Positions 49,034 through 58,143 of a stretch of 64,000 bases of DNA are shown here, in pieces (within the stretch, counting starts at the first letter, position 1; each line of letters opens with the position of its first letter). The DNA comes from Microbacterium gorillae (lineage in GTDB: Bacteria > Actinomycetota > Actinomycetes > Actinomycetales > Microbacteriaceae). A program made the translations under genes and the position numbers. Location: the NCBI RefSeq assembly GCF_000826185.2, contig NZ_LN648875.1, positions 310,001-374,000 on the forward strand. The letters are read 5' to 3'. The notes beneath the pieces were generated by a model. It had not been told where the DNA came from. It made no database searches and worked only from the letters and a program-made list of their open reading frames with translations.

Positions 49034-51229
49034 ATGAGCCTGTTGGAGGTGCGCGATCTGCGGGTGGACATCCGCCTGCGCAAGACCGTGGTGCACGCCC
49101 TGGACGGTGTCTCGTTCACGGTGGAGGCCGGGGAGACGGTCGGCGTCGTCGGCGAGTCCGGCTGCGGCAAGACGATGACGGCGATGTCCATCGAGCGCCT
49201 GTTGCCGCCCGGTGGCGAGATCGTCGACGGCGAGGTGATCTTCGACGGCCGCGACCTCACCGGGTTGACCGAGCACGGCATGCAGGAGGTGCGCGGCGGA
49301 GACATCGGCATGATCTTCCAGGACCCGATGACGAGTCTGAACCCGGTTCAGACGATCGGCGAGCAGGTCGCCGAACCGTTGCTGCTGCATCGCGGTATGA
49401 CCGCCACGCAGGCACGCGCGGACGTCATCGAGATGCTCCGGATGGTCGGTATCCCGCACCCGGAGCAGCGGCTGAGCGCGTACCCGCACCAGCTGTCCGG
49501 CGGCCAGCGGCAGCGGGTGATGATCGCGATGGCACTGATCTGCCGGCCCAAACTGCTGATCGCGGACGAGCCCACGACCGCTCTGGACGTGACGGTGCAG
49601 AAGCAGATCCTCGACCTCATCGACCGCTTGCGCGCCGAACTGGGGATGGCCGTCGTCCTGATCACCCACGACCTCGGCGTCATCGCAGGTCGCGCTGACC
49701 GCGTCGTGGTGATGTACGCCGGCCGCGTCGCCGAGACGGGCGAGACCGACATGATCTTCGCCCGCCCCCGCCACCGCTACACCGAGGCCCTGTTCGAGGC
49801 TCTGCCGGAGCGTGCCGCCGGTACCGGCGAACGGCTGTATTCCATTCCCGGCATGCCACCGGATCTGCTCGTCCGGCCGCACGCCTGCCCGTTCGCTCCC
49901 CGCTGTCGGTTCGCCACCGATCAATGCCGCACCGAAGACCCTGCACTGCGACCGGCCCGCGACGGCGACCCGAGCCACACGTACGCCTGCTTCGTCCCGC
50001 GGACCGAGCCCTTCCCGGCCCTGGAGGATGCCGCCCGCGATCGTCCCGCAGCCACGGAGGAGCGCCCGAGCGATGACCGCGAATGGGTCGCACCGACGCG
50101 CTTCATCCCCGCCGACGGCGTGCCGCTGCTGTCCGTCGAAGGACTGGTGAAGGACTTCCCGGTGACGCGCGGTGGCCTGCTCCGGCGCCGCGTCGGAGCG
50201 GTCAGCGCCGTCGCCGATGTCAGTCTCGACCTGCAGCGCGGCGAGACGCTCGGCCTGGTGGGCGAATCCGGCTGCGGCAAGACGTCCCTGGGCCGTCTCG
50301 TCGTCGGCCTGGACACCCCCACCGGCGGGCGCATCCTGTTCCGCGGGACCCCGATGCGGGCCCACCGCCGGGACGCCCGCGAGGAGCGGCGGAACGTGCA
50401 GTTCATGTTCCAGGACGCGTACGCCTCCCTCGACCCACGGATGCGCGTCCGCTCGATCCTGCGCGAGCCGTTGGAGATCCAGCACGTCGGCACGAGCCGC
50501 GACCGCGACCGCCGCGTCGACGAACTGCTCGCCGACGTCGGACTGCCCGCCGGCGCGGCCGAGCGGTATCCGTTCGAGTTCTCCGGTGGGCAGCGCCAAC
50601 GGATCGGCCTGGCTCGCGCGCTGGCGCTGCAGCCGGCGCTGATCGTCGCGGACGAGCCTGTTTCCGCCCTCGACGTTTCGGTGCAGGCGCAAGTGCTGAA
50701 CCTGATGAAGCAGCTGCAGCGCGAGCGGGAGCTGACCTACCTGTTCATCAGCCACGACCTGTCCGTCGTGCGCTACCTGTCCGACGTCATCGCCGTGATG
50801 TACCTCGGCAAGCTCGTGGAGATCGGTCCGGCGGCCGAGGTCTACGGCTCTCCGCAGCACCACTACACCCGGGGACTCATCGACGCGATCCCGATCGCGG
50901 ACCCCCTCGCGGAACGTGGCAAGGCGGCCGCCGGGGTCGCCGGCGAACTGCCGAGCCCGATGGACCCGCCCAGCGGCTGCCGGTTCCGCACGCGGTGCCC
51001 CGTGGCGCAGGACATCTGCGCGCGCGTGGAGCCGCCGTTGCAGGTCGGCGGGGGTTCGGAGCCGACCGGCCTCGAGGCCGTCCCCGGTGCGCACCGGGTC
51101 GCCTGCCACTTCCCCCTTGAGCTCACCGCGGCATCGGCCGCTTCCTCGCTCGGCCCCATTCGAGCGACGCGCTCGGCGGCACGACGGCGTGCTGATTCAG
51201 CGCACGACGACACCGGTCACGGTGAGTGA
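49034..51229 (+). CDS. Fused double ATPase of the peptide ABC importer (OppD-OppF)
   Basis: A 731-residue protein in which both ATPase subunits are joined. The first cassette (about 1-330) has GESGCGKTM, LSGGQRQR and [12 protein letters not shown]; it keeps the C-terminal Cys-rich loop (HACPFAPRCRFATDQC). The second (about 360-731) has [17 protein letters not shown] and [10 protein letters not shown] and ends with its own RTRCPVAQDIC Cys loop. Such fusions replace separate oppD and oppF genes. A perfect hairpin overlaps the stop codon. Confidence 0.93.
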   Translation: MSLLEVRDLRVDIRLRKTVVHALDGVSFTVEAGETVGVVGESGCGKTMTAMSIERLLPPGGEIVDGEVIFDGRDLTGLTEHGMQEVRGGDIGMIFQDPMTSLNPVQTIGEQVAEPLLLHRGMTATQARADVIEMLRMVGIPHPEQRLSAYPHQLSGGQRQRVMIAMALICRPKLLIADEPTTALDVTVQKQILDLIDRLRAELGMAVVLITHDLGVIAGRADRVVVMYAGRVAETGETDMIFARPRHRYTEALFEALPERAAGTGERLYSIPGMPPDLLVRPHACPFAPRCRFATDQCRTEDPALRPARDGDPSHTYACFVPRTEPFPALEDAARDRPAATEERPSDDREWVAPTRFIPADGVPLLSVEGLVKDFPVTRGGLLRRRVGAVSAVADVSLDLQRGETLGLVGESGCGKTSLGRLVVGLDTPTGGRILFRGTPMRAHRRDAREERRNVQFMFQDAYASLDPRMRVRSILREPLEIQHVGTSRDRDRRVDELLADVGLPAGAAERYPFEFSGGQRQRIGLARALALQPALIVADEPVSALDVSVQAQVLNLMKQLQRERELTYLFISHDLSVVRYLSDVIAVMYLGKLVEIGPAAEVYGSPQHHYTRGLIDAIPIADPLAERGKAAAGVAGELPSPMDPPSGCRFRTRCPVAQDICARVEPPLQVGGGSEPTGLEAVPGAHRVACHFPLELTAASAASSLGPIRATRSAARRRADSAHDDTGHGE

Positions 51230-51260
51230 CCGTCCCGGGTGCGGGGGCCCCGGGACGGTC
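51228..51260 (+). terminator. Terminator of the second peptide ABC operon
   Basis: Stem of 12 pairs, GACCGTCCCGGG with CCCGGGACGGTC around a nine-base loop, starting within the stop codon of the double ATPase gene. Confidence 0.78.
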
Positions 51261-51304
51261 GGCCAGAACTGCCGCGCGCGTCGCGACGCGCCTATGCTGA
51301 CCGC

Positions 51305-51724
51305 ATGAGCGACTACGACGTGTTGGAGATCGGCGGGCTGGACCAGTGGAAGGACTACGCGGGCGGGCGCGCACCGGGCAAACGGTTCATCGACGCGGAG
51401 CTGCCCGAGCAGTACATCGGGATGTCCGCGAATGCCCTGGCCCCCGGCGGTGAGTCCCCGTTCTGGCACTCGCATTCCCAGCTCGAGGAGCTGTACGTGT
51501 TCCTCGCCGGACAGGGGCAGATGGCAATCGGCAATGACGTCGTCGACGTGCACGCCGGTACCGTCGTTCGTGTCGGGCAGAACGTGATGCGCGCCTGGCG
51601 CGCGCTGCCGGACAGCACCGAGGACCTGCGCTGGCTGTGCATCCGCGCGGGGGGCGGCCCGTTGGCCGAGGTCGGCAAGGACGGCGAACGCGACGGCGAC
51701 CGCCCCTTCCCCTGGGCGAGCTGA
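51305..51724 (+). CDS. Cupin domain protein
   Basis: A 139-residue single-domain cupin. The first motif is GGESPFWHSHSQLEELYVFLAGQG (two His and a Glu in the metal-binding arrangement); the second cupin motif, DVHAGTVVRVGQNVMRAWRAL, has lost its His. A metal centre is therefore possible but incomplete. Function unknown. It is a single gene between the ABC operon terminator and the palindromic repeat element. Confidence 0.85.
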   Translation: MSDYDVLEIGGLDQWKDYAGGRAPGKRFIDAELPEQYIGMSANALAPGGESPFWHSHSQLEELYVFLAGQGQMAIGNDVVDVHAGTVVRVGQNVMRAWRALPDSTEDLRWLCIRAGGGPLAEVGKDGERDGDRPFPWAS

Positions 51725-51730
51725 CTCCCC

Positions 51731-51852
51731 CTCGCTCCCACTCCCGACAGTTTCAGGCGCCTGATCCTGCCGAGCTCGAGAGCGACCGCGGGCATGCTCC
51801 CACCCGCGGCAGGTTCACGCGCGTGATCCTGCCGTGAGTGGGAGCGACCGGG
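51731..51852. repeat. Tandem pair of ~60-bp palindromic units (REP-like element)
   Basis: Two direct copies (about 51731-51792 and 51793-51852, offset 62 bp) of a unit with order GCTCCCAC, a 28-bp near-perfect palindrome, and GAGCGACCG. The second core (51806-51833) is CGGCAGGTTCACGC against GCGTGATCCTGCCG, 13 of 14 paired; the first is 11 of 14. The outer ends (TCGCTCCCACTC at 51732 and GAGTGGGAGCGA at 51836) also form an inverted repeat, so the whole 116 bases can fold into one large cruciform. Confidence 0.8.
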
Positions 51853-51871
51853 GTTCTGGCACGATGGCAGG

Positions 51872-52366
51872 ATGACCGTCACGTATCGGACGCCCGGGCC
51901 GGCGGATGCCGCCGCCCTCGCTGACCTCCACGTCGGCACCTGGCGGGAGGCCTACAGCCACCTGCTGCCGGAGGAGTTCTTCTCCGACGCGTGGCTCGCC
52001 GGCCGCCGCAAGATGTGGGACCACGTGCTGTCGCACCCGCAGGACGACGTGACGGTTCTGGTCGCGGAGCAGGACGGCGAACTGGTCGGCTTCGCCTGGG
52101 CCGGACCGGCCGTGGACGTGGGCGAAACCGCGTCGCCGCGCGACCGTCACCTGTACGCGATCTACGTCCGAGCCGCGCACTACGGCACCGGGATCGGACA
52201 GACGCTGCTGGACGACACACTCGGCTCCGGACCCGCCCAGCTCTGGGTGGCGAAGGAGAATCCGCGCGCGATCAGGTTCTACACCCGCAACGGTTTCACC
52301 CTCGACGGCACCGAGATGACGGACCCGTCCGCTCCGCTGATCACCGACAGGCGGATGGTGCGCTGA
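51872..52366 (+). CDS. GNAT family N-acetyltransferase
   Basis: A 164-residue full-length GNAT. The acetyl-CoA loop is YVRAAHYGTGIGQTLLDD (a variant of RxxGxG), the next strand is AQLWVAKENPRAIRFYTRNGF and the N-terminus TYRTPGPADAAALADLH is typical of ribosomal or small-molecule acetyltransferases. The substrate is unknown. It converges with the NUDIX gene (15 bases apart). Confidence 0.9.
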   Translation: MTVTYRTPGPADAAALADLHVGTWREAYSHLLPEEFFSDAWLAGRRKMWDHVLSHPQDDVTVLVAEQDGELVGFAWAGPAVDVGETASPRDRHLYAIYVRAAHYGTGIGQTLLDDTLGSGPAQLWVAKENPRAIRFYTRNGFTLDGTEMTDPSAPLITDRRMVR

Positions 52367-52381
52367 CGCGTCCGGTGTCGC

Positions 52382-52897
52382 TCACCGCGCGGCCGCGAGC
52401 GCGAGCAGCAGCGGCATACCGAGCGCGTCGAGCCGCGCGGTCCACGGGTGCGCCATGAGCCCATCGTCCAAGCGGCGCTGCAGTTCGACCGGTGACACCC
52501 AGGCATGGTCAACGACTTCGGCGGGGTCCGGCACGACGTCCACGCCCGCCGGCGCGCCGACCAGGTAGAGGTCGAGCAGCGCGGTGGCCTCCGCGAAGCG
52601 GCCGACCAGCTGCAGATCGTCGGGCGCGACGACCAACGACGTCTCCTCGCGCAGCTCCCGGACCGCGGCATCCACGCTCCGCTCGCCCGCCAGGGCGCTG
52701 CCGCCCGGGAACTCCCAATCCAGGCCGAACTCCTTCGCCGCGGCACGCTGCGTCAGCAGCACGGTGCCATCCGGACGCTGGACGCACGTGGCCACGACCA
52801 CGTGGAAGCGTCCGGCCGGCCAGTCCGAATCCCCGCGCCGATGGGTCTCCCCCGTCGGCACGCCGGAAGAGTCCGTCACATCCCAGAACTCACTCAT
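52382..52897 (-). CDS. NUDIX hydrolase
   Basis: A 171-residue NUDIX protein. The Nudix box reads GGSALAGERSVDAAVRELREETSL (the G-x5-E-x7-REUxEE pattern; acids E-L-R-E-E intact), so the enzyme should be active. The start MSEFWDVTDSSGVPTGETHRRG and DWPAGRFHVVV fit the isopentenyl-diphosphate isomerase-like or YfcD-type group. It probably cleans up a nucleotide or diphosphate; which one is unknown. Confidence 0.92.
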   Translation of the reverse strand: MSEFWDVTDSSGVPTGETHRRGDSDWPAGRFHVVVATCVQRPDGTVLLTQRAAAKEFGLDWEFPGGSALAGERSVDAAVRELREETSLVVAPDDLQLVGRFAEATALLDLYLVGAPAGVDVVPDPAEVVDHAWVSPVELQRRLDDGLMAHPWTARLDALGMPLLLALAAAR

Positions 52898-52945
52898 CCC
52901 GCCAACGCTACCGACGTCGTCGGTCGGGCGCGACGAACCGGCGAA

Positions 52946-53365
52946 CTACCCCAGCATCAGCGCGTGCGGATCGTCCGGAGCGACGCGAAACGGCAGCACG
53001 GCACCGGGTTGCCAGTTGTGCAGTGCTCCCGCCGCGATCACCGTCTCGTAGCGGGATCGATACGGTTCACGACCGTCGATCGCCACCGAGAGCTCGACGG
53101 CGTAGACCGGAACGTCCGCGATCGTCGCACCGGTCGGGGCGAGGGAGATGACGGTCCCGGAGGCCGGTGTGCCGCGTCCGTAGGCCGCCATGTTGGCGAA
53201 CGGGTTCCCCTCGGCCGCGCCGTGCGACGCGGCCGTCATGTCGTCCCGGACCTTCAGCCAGTACTCCGCAGCATCAGCCGACTGACGGATGCTTTCGCTC
53301 ATCGACGGCCGTGGATCGTTGGCCGCGAGCTTCATCAGACGGCCGAGGTCCCGGAAGACACCCAT
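52946..53365 (-). CDS. Hypothetical protein, possible paralogue of the next gene
   Basis: A 139-residue soluble protein starting MGVFRDLGRLMKLAANDPRP, helical for 60 residues then beta-rich, ending VAPDDPHALMLG. It shares its order (short amphipathic start, helix, strands with a PVYAVELSVAIDGREPY segment, VxPxDPxxxxx end) with the protein at 53372-53848. Not recognised; no signal or membrane helix. The gene ends 48 bases upstream of the NUDIX gene's start and lies six bases after the other paralogue. Confidence 0.72.
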   Translation of the reverse strand: MGVFRDLGRLMKLAANDPRPSMSESIRQSADAAEYWLKVRDDMTAASHGAAEGNPFANMAAYGRGTPASGTVISLAPTGATIADVPVYAVELSVAIDGREPYRSRYETVIAAGALHNWQPGAVLPFRVAPDDPHALMLG

Positions 53366-53371
53366 CGCCGG

Positions 53372-53848
53372 TCAGCTCGTGAAGGCGATCTTCTGCGGAT
53401 CGGTCGGGTCGACGGCGACACCGTGCGTGGTTCCGACGGCGAACATCGACGCCGTCTGCGGCGAGATCATCTCCCGCTTGGCCACGACGTACGGCTCCGA
53501 GCCCTCGAGCGTCACCTGGACGTCCAGCTGGAACCAGGGGTACCCGGACGTCCGCTCCCCCGTGTCGACCGCACCGGTGATGATTCCCGATCCAGGCCGG
53601 CCGACCGCGATGATGCGATTGAGCTCCTGCCCGTACGCGTTCAGCAGGTCGTGGTCGGCCTGTGCGGCCGCGTTCACCTGGGCCGCGTTGTGCACCGTCA
53701 CGGGCGATCCGTCGGTGTAACCCGCCGCAGCGAGGTGATCGTTCGCCAACTGCTGCGCGGCGGCGGCCTGCGCCGCCCAGTCCTGCTGTGCGGTCGCCGC
53801 TTTCGCCGCGGACGAATACGCGTCTTTGGCCTTCCCGAAAAGTCCCAC
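53372..53848 (-). CDS. Hypothetical protein, possible paralogue of the previous gene
   Basis: About 158 residues from a GTG start (MGLFGKAKDAYSSAAKAATA), with a long helix (20-60) and strands containing YPWFQLDVQVTLEGSEPYVV, ending VDPTDPQKIAFTS. The GTG was chosen because the MGLFGKAKDAY start is frequent in actinobacterial proteins of this kind; the in-frame extension upstream is Arg-rich and looks non-coding. The pair with 52946-53365 is read together. Function unknown. Confidence 0.72.
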   Translation of the reverse strand: MGLFGKAKDAYSSAAKAATAQQDWAAQAAAAQQLANDHLAAAGYTDGSPVTVHNAAQVNAAAQADHDLLNAYGQELNRIIAVGRPGSGIITGAVDTGERTSGYPWFQLDVQVTLEGSEPYVVAKREMISPQTASMFAVGTTHGVAVDPTDPQKIAFTS

Positions 53849-54015
53849 GTCAGTCCCCGTTCTGAGCGCCCCGCGCCCGCTCCCTGCGGACGCTCCTGCA
53901 CCGTCCGTGGCCTCAGCATGACGCTCCGGCCGGGTGGCGGCAAGTGAATTCTTCCTCCTGAACGAGGGCCGGGTCGGCGCGCCAACTCGGCGACTCCCGC
54001 GCATTCGGTCCGAGC

Positions 54016-54693
54016 TCAGGACGCCTTCGCTTGGGTGGAGTGCGCGTCGGAGGGGTCATCCCCCGCCAAGCGCGTCGCCAGCGGGATGTTGATCTTCTCC
54101 GAGAACAGCTGGATGAGCGGGCCGTTGAAGAACGCCGTGACCACCGTCCCGAAGCCGACCGGTCCGTGCACGAGCACGGCGAGGATGACGACGATGATGT
54201 CCTGCGGGACCCGTACTCGGCCGTACTTCCAGCCGGTCTTGCCCACGATCATCGGCGCGATGGCGTCGTACGGCGCCGTCCCCACCCGAGCGCTCATGTA
54301 CGCGCTGGCGCCGAACGCGAAGATGAGGATGCCGACGAGGAAGAACACGGTCTTGCTCAGCAGCGTGGCCGATGCCGGCGCGAGCGGGGCGAGGAGTCCC
54401 GCGAAGATGTCGATGAAGAACCCGGTGAGAACCATGTTGATGATCGTGCCGGGACCGATGTACTTCCGTCCCCAGATCAGGACCGGAATGAACAGAACGA
54501 GGTTGCTCAGCAATTGGTACGACCCCAGCGACCAACCGAGCTTGGCCGCGATGCCGACGTTCAGTGCCGTGTACGGGTCGAGTCCGACGTCGCCCGTCTT
54601 CAGCACGGCGGCGCCGAGCCCGATCAGGATGACACCGACGAACGCGTAGACGGAACGGATGACCGTGGACTTCAGCGAACGATGCGCACTCAT
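54016..54693 (-). CDS. YczE/YyaS/YitT-type membrane protein
   Basis: A 225-residue protein with five or six helices and the motifs VGVILIGLGAAVL, GLDPYTALNVGIA and the second half repeat ARVGTAPYDAIAPMI of the YczE/YitT membrane family, whose halves repeat. The function of the family is unknown. The start at 54693 follows AGAAC-type weak sites; a longer in-frame start (54843) overlaps the epoxide hydrolase gene upstream. Confidence 0.85.
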   Translation of the reverse strand: MSAHRSLKSTVIRSVYAFVGVILIGLGAAVLKTGDVGLDPYTALNVGIAAKLGWSLGSYQLLSNLVLFIPVLIWGRKYIGPGTIINMVLTGFFIDIFAGLLAPLAPASATLLSKTVFFLVGILIFAFGASAYMSARVGTAPYDAIAPMIVGKTGWKYGRVRVPQDIIVVILAVLVHGPVGFGTVVTAFFNGPLIQLFSEKINIPLATRLAGDDPSDAHSTQAKAS

Positions 54694-54843
54694 GCGTGTT
54701 CTCCCCAGCGTCAAGGCGTCCGGTGAGCGGTCGCTCGCGACGCCGTCCCCGGGAGTATTTTCCCGCCAGTTCGCCGCGCGCGGTAGTCCGGTCTTCGCAT
54801 CGCGTCGGGTGCGCCCCGCGGTCGTGGCGCGGTGTTCCGGCAC

Positions 54844-56013
54844 TCACGAGACCGCGCGGACGGCGGCCAGACCCGCGCGGAGGTCGGCGATGAAATCGTG
54901 GGTGACCTCCAACGCCGGGAAATGCCCGCCGGCGGGCGGTGTCGACCAGCGCACGATCCACCGGTAGCGCTGCTCCGCCCACGGCCGGGGACACTTCTCC
55001 GGGTCCCCCGGGTACATCGTGATCGCGGCGGGCACGTCGACCCGGAGGTCCGGATCGAGCGCGGCATGGCTCTCTGCGTAGATCCGTGCCGCGGACGCCC
55101 CGGTCCGAGTCAGCCAGTAAAGCGTGACGTCATCCAGGAGTCGGTCCCGGGATATGCGCTGGAACGGGGAGTCATCGGTGTCCGACCAGTCGGCGAACTT
55201 GTCCAGCAGCCAGGCCAGGAGCCCGACCGGCGAGTCCACGAGCGCGTAGCCGATGGTCTGCGGACGCGCGGCCTGCTGCTTGGCGTACGCGGCACGGTGT
55301 TGCCAGAACTGCGTCGTCCCCTCCGCCCATGCCCGATCCTGCGGCGTCAGCCCGGCGAGCGACAGCCCCGGAGGCCCCTGCGCGAACGTGGAGTGGATGC
55401 CGATGACGTGCTCCGGGAAGCGGCCGGCGAGGACGGTCGTCACCGTTCCACCCCAGTCGCCGCCGTGCGCGAGAAATCGGTCGTAGCCGAGCCGTCTCAT
55501 GAGTTCCACCCACGCTGACGCGATCCGCTCGATCCCCCACCCGGATTCGTCGGGCCGATCACTGAATCCGAATCCGGGGAGCGCAGGCGCGACGACGTGG
55601 AACGCCGGCTCGTCCGCGGAGGACGGCTCGGTGAGCTCCTCGATGACATCGACGAACTCCACCACGCTGCCCGGCCATCCATGGGTCATGACCAGCGGAA
55701 CGGCGTCTGCACGTGACGAGCGGCGATGCAGCGCATGGATCCCGAGGCCCTCGATCGTGGTCCTGACCGAGCCGATGCGGTTCAGTTCGGCCTCAAACCG
55801 GAACCAGTCATAGTCGCTGCGCCAGTACGCGATGAGGTCGGTCAGATCCGCCAGCGGCACGCCCTGCGCCCAACGGTCCCGGCCCGCGGCTCCCGGCGGC
55901 ACGGTCTCCCGCTCCGGAAGCCGCGCTGCGGCCAACCGCTGCTGCAGCTCATCCAGCTCCGCCGGGTCGACCGCCACCGAGAACGGATGAACCGCGGGCG
56001 TCGTCTCGCTCAT
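54844..56013 (-). CDS. Epoxide hydrolase (EHN type)
   Basis: A 389-residue alpha/beta hydrolase with the N-terminal EHN domain of microsomal-type epoxide hydrolases (residues about 10-120, ending RTTIEGLGIHALH). Then the oxyanion motif HGWPGS, the nucleophile D in HGGDWGG, an acid near TDDSPF and the late histidine in PAGGHFPALE. It would open epoxides with water. It stands between the YitT-type and methyltransferase-like genes; no operon link is clear. The family tends to detoxify or degrade terpenes and xenobiotics. Confidence 0.9.
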   Translation of the reverse strand: MSETTPAVHPFSVAVDPAELDELQQRLAAARLPERETVPPGAAGRDRWAQGVPLADLTDLIAYWRSDYDWFRFEAELNRIGSVRTTIEGLGIHALHRRSSRADAVPLVMTHGWPGSVVEFVDVIEELTEPSSADEPAFHVVAPALPGFGFSDRPDESGWGIERIASAWVELMRRLGYDRFLAHGGDWGGTVTTVLAGRFPEHVIGIHSTFAQGPPGLSLAGLTPQDRAWAEGTTQFWQHRAAYAKQQAARPQTIGYALVDSPVGLLAWLLDKFADWSDTDDSPFQRISRDRLLDDVTLYWLTRTGASAARIYAESHAALDPDLRVDVPAAITMYPGDPEKCPRPWAEQRYRWIVRWSTPPAGGHFPALEVTHDFIADLRAGLAAVRAVS

Positions 56014-56128
56014 GTGCGCTCCTGTCCGTGACCGCTGTACCCGAGGTCTACCCGCGGCCACCGACACGCGGTACGCCGGCGGCACGGGCAGGCGTCATCG
56101 GCGGGGGCTCGTGTTCGTCGGTCCCGGT

Positions 56129-57064
56129 TCAGCGGCGGACCGGGACCGGACGCAGGCGCGGGATCCAGCACGGCACGGCATCACGGTAGGCGGCGAATTC
56201 CGCGCCGAAGCGGCGTCCCAGGTCGGCCTCCTCATGCGGTCGGACCGCCCAGTTCCAGATCAGTGCGCCCGCCAGCGCGTATGCGACGACGAGCCAGGAC
56301 TCGAGCATGATCCCGACGCACACGCCCTGTCCGATCCCGGCGACGGCCATCGGATTGCGCACCCACCGATACGGACCGGCGACGACGAGACGATGGGCCA
56401 TGGCCGCCGGCAGCGGTGTGCCCGCGCCGCGGGTCGCCATGATGACGGCTGAGCACAGTCCGAGGGCGGCGAACAGGACGAAGGCCAGGCCCGCTGCGAT
56501 CCGGATCCCCGGAGGCGGCTCGAGCCGCAGCCCCCAGCGGTCCTCAACCCACGTGATCACGGCCGGGATGACGAACAGCAGCAAGCTCCAGAAGATGGCG
56601 ATCTGCAGGCTGGTCTGGCCGAGGAGCGTGCGGGTGCGCTCAGCCCGCGCTGCGCGGAACCCGAACGGCCCGGCCACGATCCACTCCGTCGGCAGGCGCC
56701 CCACGATGATCACGAGACCCGCGACGATGCTTCCGCCGGCGGCGGCGATCATCAACAGCGCACCACAACCCGTGTCCGTGGTGATCGTCGCGTGCACCGT
56801 CATTCCGGCCGCGACCAGCACCGTCCATGGCACCACGATCCACACGGCCCACCGCACACCCGCGGCGATCAGCGCGGAGCCGACGACGAACAGTGGGATG
56901 TCCGGGAGCGCGATGAGCAACGGATCGAGCTCGCCCAGGGTCGGCAACCGGACCGTGGAGAAGGTGAAGACGCAGATCCACCACGCGGCACCGGTGAGTG
57001 CCTGGACGCCGAAGTACGCGCGTGCCACCGCAGGCGTGACACGCAGCAGCCCCCTCGTCGCCAT
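56129..57064 (-). CDS. ICMT/PEMT-like membrane methyltransferase
   Basis: A 311-residue protein with about eight helices. The C-terminal half contains the ICMT/PEMT signature: LVVAGPYRWVRNPMAVAGI and, after a helix, RPHEEADLGRRFGAEFAAYRDAV with the conserved pair of Glu. Such proteins use SAM to methylate lipids or prenyl-cysteines, or are un-assigned homologues; the N-terminal four helices are specific to this protein. It is a single gene on the minus strand, 64 bases downstream of the LacI gene. Confidence 0.85.
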   Translation of the reverse strand: MATRGLLRVTPAVARAYFGVQALTGAAWWICVFTFSTVRLPTLGELDPLLIALPDIPLFVVGSALIAAGVRWAVWIVVPWTVLVAAGMTVHATITTDTGCGALLMIAAAGGSIVAGLVIIVGRLPTEWIVAGPFGFRAARAERTRTLLGQTSLQIAIFWSLLLFVIPAVITWVEDRWGLRLEPPPGIRIAAGLAFVLFAALGLCSAVIMATRGAGTPLPAAMAHRLVVAGPYRWVRNPMAVAGIGQGVCVGIMLESWLVVAYALAGALIWNWAVRPHEEADLGRRFGAEFAAYRDAVPCWIPRLRPVPVRR

Positions 57065-57129
57065 GCATCGAGTCTACGAAACCGACCCCTCCGTCGATTC
57101 GGGCGCCGTCTCCGCCAACACCGGCGCGC

Positions 57130-58143
57130 TCAGCAGCCGCAGGACGCGCGGCGCACCAGGACGGGTGCGAACACCGACCCACCCCTCGGCCCGTCCGGAT
57201 CGAGGACCGCCGCGACCCCGGCCCGCGCCATCTCCGCAATCGGTTGGGCGAGCGTGGTCAGCGGCGGCCAGGCGTACGCGCTTTCCGGCGTGCCGTCGAA
57301 GGACACGATCGCAACGTCTTCCGGAACCCGCAGCCCCGCCTCGTGCAGGGCCAGCAGGAGTCCCATCGCCAGCTGGTCGGAACTGACGAACAGCGCCGAG
57401 GGCACCGTGCCCTCCGCGATCAGTCGACGACCGGCGGCGTGCCCGCCGGACATCGTGAATCCCTCGCGAATGACGGGGCCGGCGGCCACCGAGTACCGGT
57501 CGATCGCCGCACGCCAGCCGATCTCGCGAGGACCGGGAACACCGTCCGGCGCGGTTCCGGCGATCAGTCCGACGGTGCGATGTCCGTGCTCGGCAAGATG
57601 CTCCACGGCGATCCGCGCGCCCTCGAACAGGTCGATCCCCACGGTGCGGAACCCCGGAACCGCGTCGTACCTGTTGATCAGGACGACCGGCAGGTCCGGC
57701 GGAACAAGCGTGCGCAGGTGCGGGATCGCGCCCGTGCTCGCCAGCAGGATGCCGTCCACGCGCCGGTCGACGAAGCCCTCGATGAGTCGCCGCTCGCGCC
57801 CCGCGGACTCATCGGCGTTGGCGGCGAGGAGCGTCATCCCGCGCTTGTCCGCCGCAAGGTCGACCTCGTGCGTGAAATGGGCGAAGAACGGATTGGTGGC
57901 GTTCGGCACCACGATGCCCAGCAGATCGCTGGCGCCGCGGCTCAACGCGCGAGCCGCCGCGTTCGGGCGGTAGCCGAGCTTCGCGACCGCCGCGCGCACG
58001 CGCTCTTCGGTCTCCGGCCGGACGCTCTTGGAGCCGTTCAGGACGTAGCTGACCACGGCCGTGCTGACACCGGCGAGCCGGGCGACATCGCCCCGCGTCG
58101 CCGCCGGCCTCCGGGCGGCGGGGTCGGACGGCACGGCGCTCAT
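57130..58143 (-). CDS. LacI family transcriptional regulator
   Basis: A 337-residue LacI repressor. The HTH is TRGDVARLAGVSTAVVSYVLNGSKSVRPET (residues about 16-45) followed by the hinge helix RAALSRGAS; the periplasmic-binding-like part binds a sugar or related effector. The end RRASCGC has a Cys pair. It starts inside the stop of the Gfo/Idh/MocA gene (ATGA), so it is co-transcribed with it and probably binds the operator in their common promoter. Confidence 0.93.
   Translation of the reverse strand: MSAVPSDPAARRPAATRGDVARLAGVSTAVVSYVLNGSKSVRPETEERVRAAVAKLGYRPNAAARALSRGASDLLGIVVPNATNPFFAHFTHEVDLAADKRGMTLLAANADESAGRERRLIEGFVDRRVDGILLASTGAIPHLRTLVPPDLPVVLINRYDAVPGFRTVGIDLFEGARIAVEHLAEHGHRTVGLIAGTAPDGVPGPREIGWRAAIDRYSVAAGPVIREGFTMSGGHAAGRRLIAEGTVPSALFVSSDQLAMGLLLALHEAGLRVPEDVAIVSFDGTPESAYAWPPLTTLAQPIAEMARAGVAAVLDPDGPRGGSVFAPVLVRRASCGC

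Noticed and set aside
54740..54770. GGGAGTATTTTCCC near-palindrome resembling the site at 28853
   Set aside because: Spacing differs by two bases and the arms are only four to five bases; likely a promoter-type low-GC patch.
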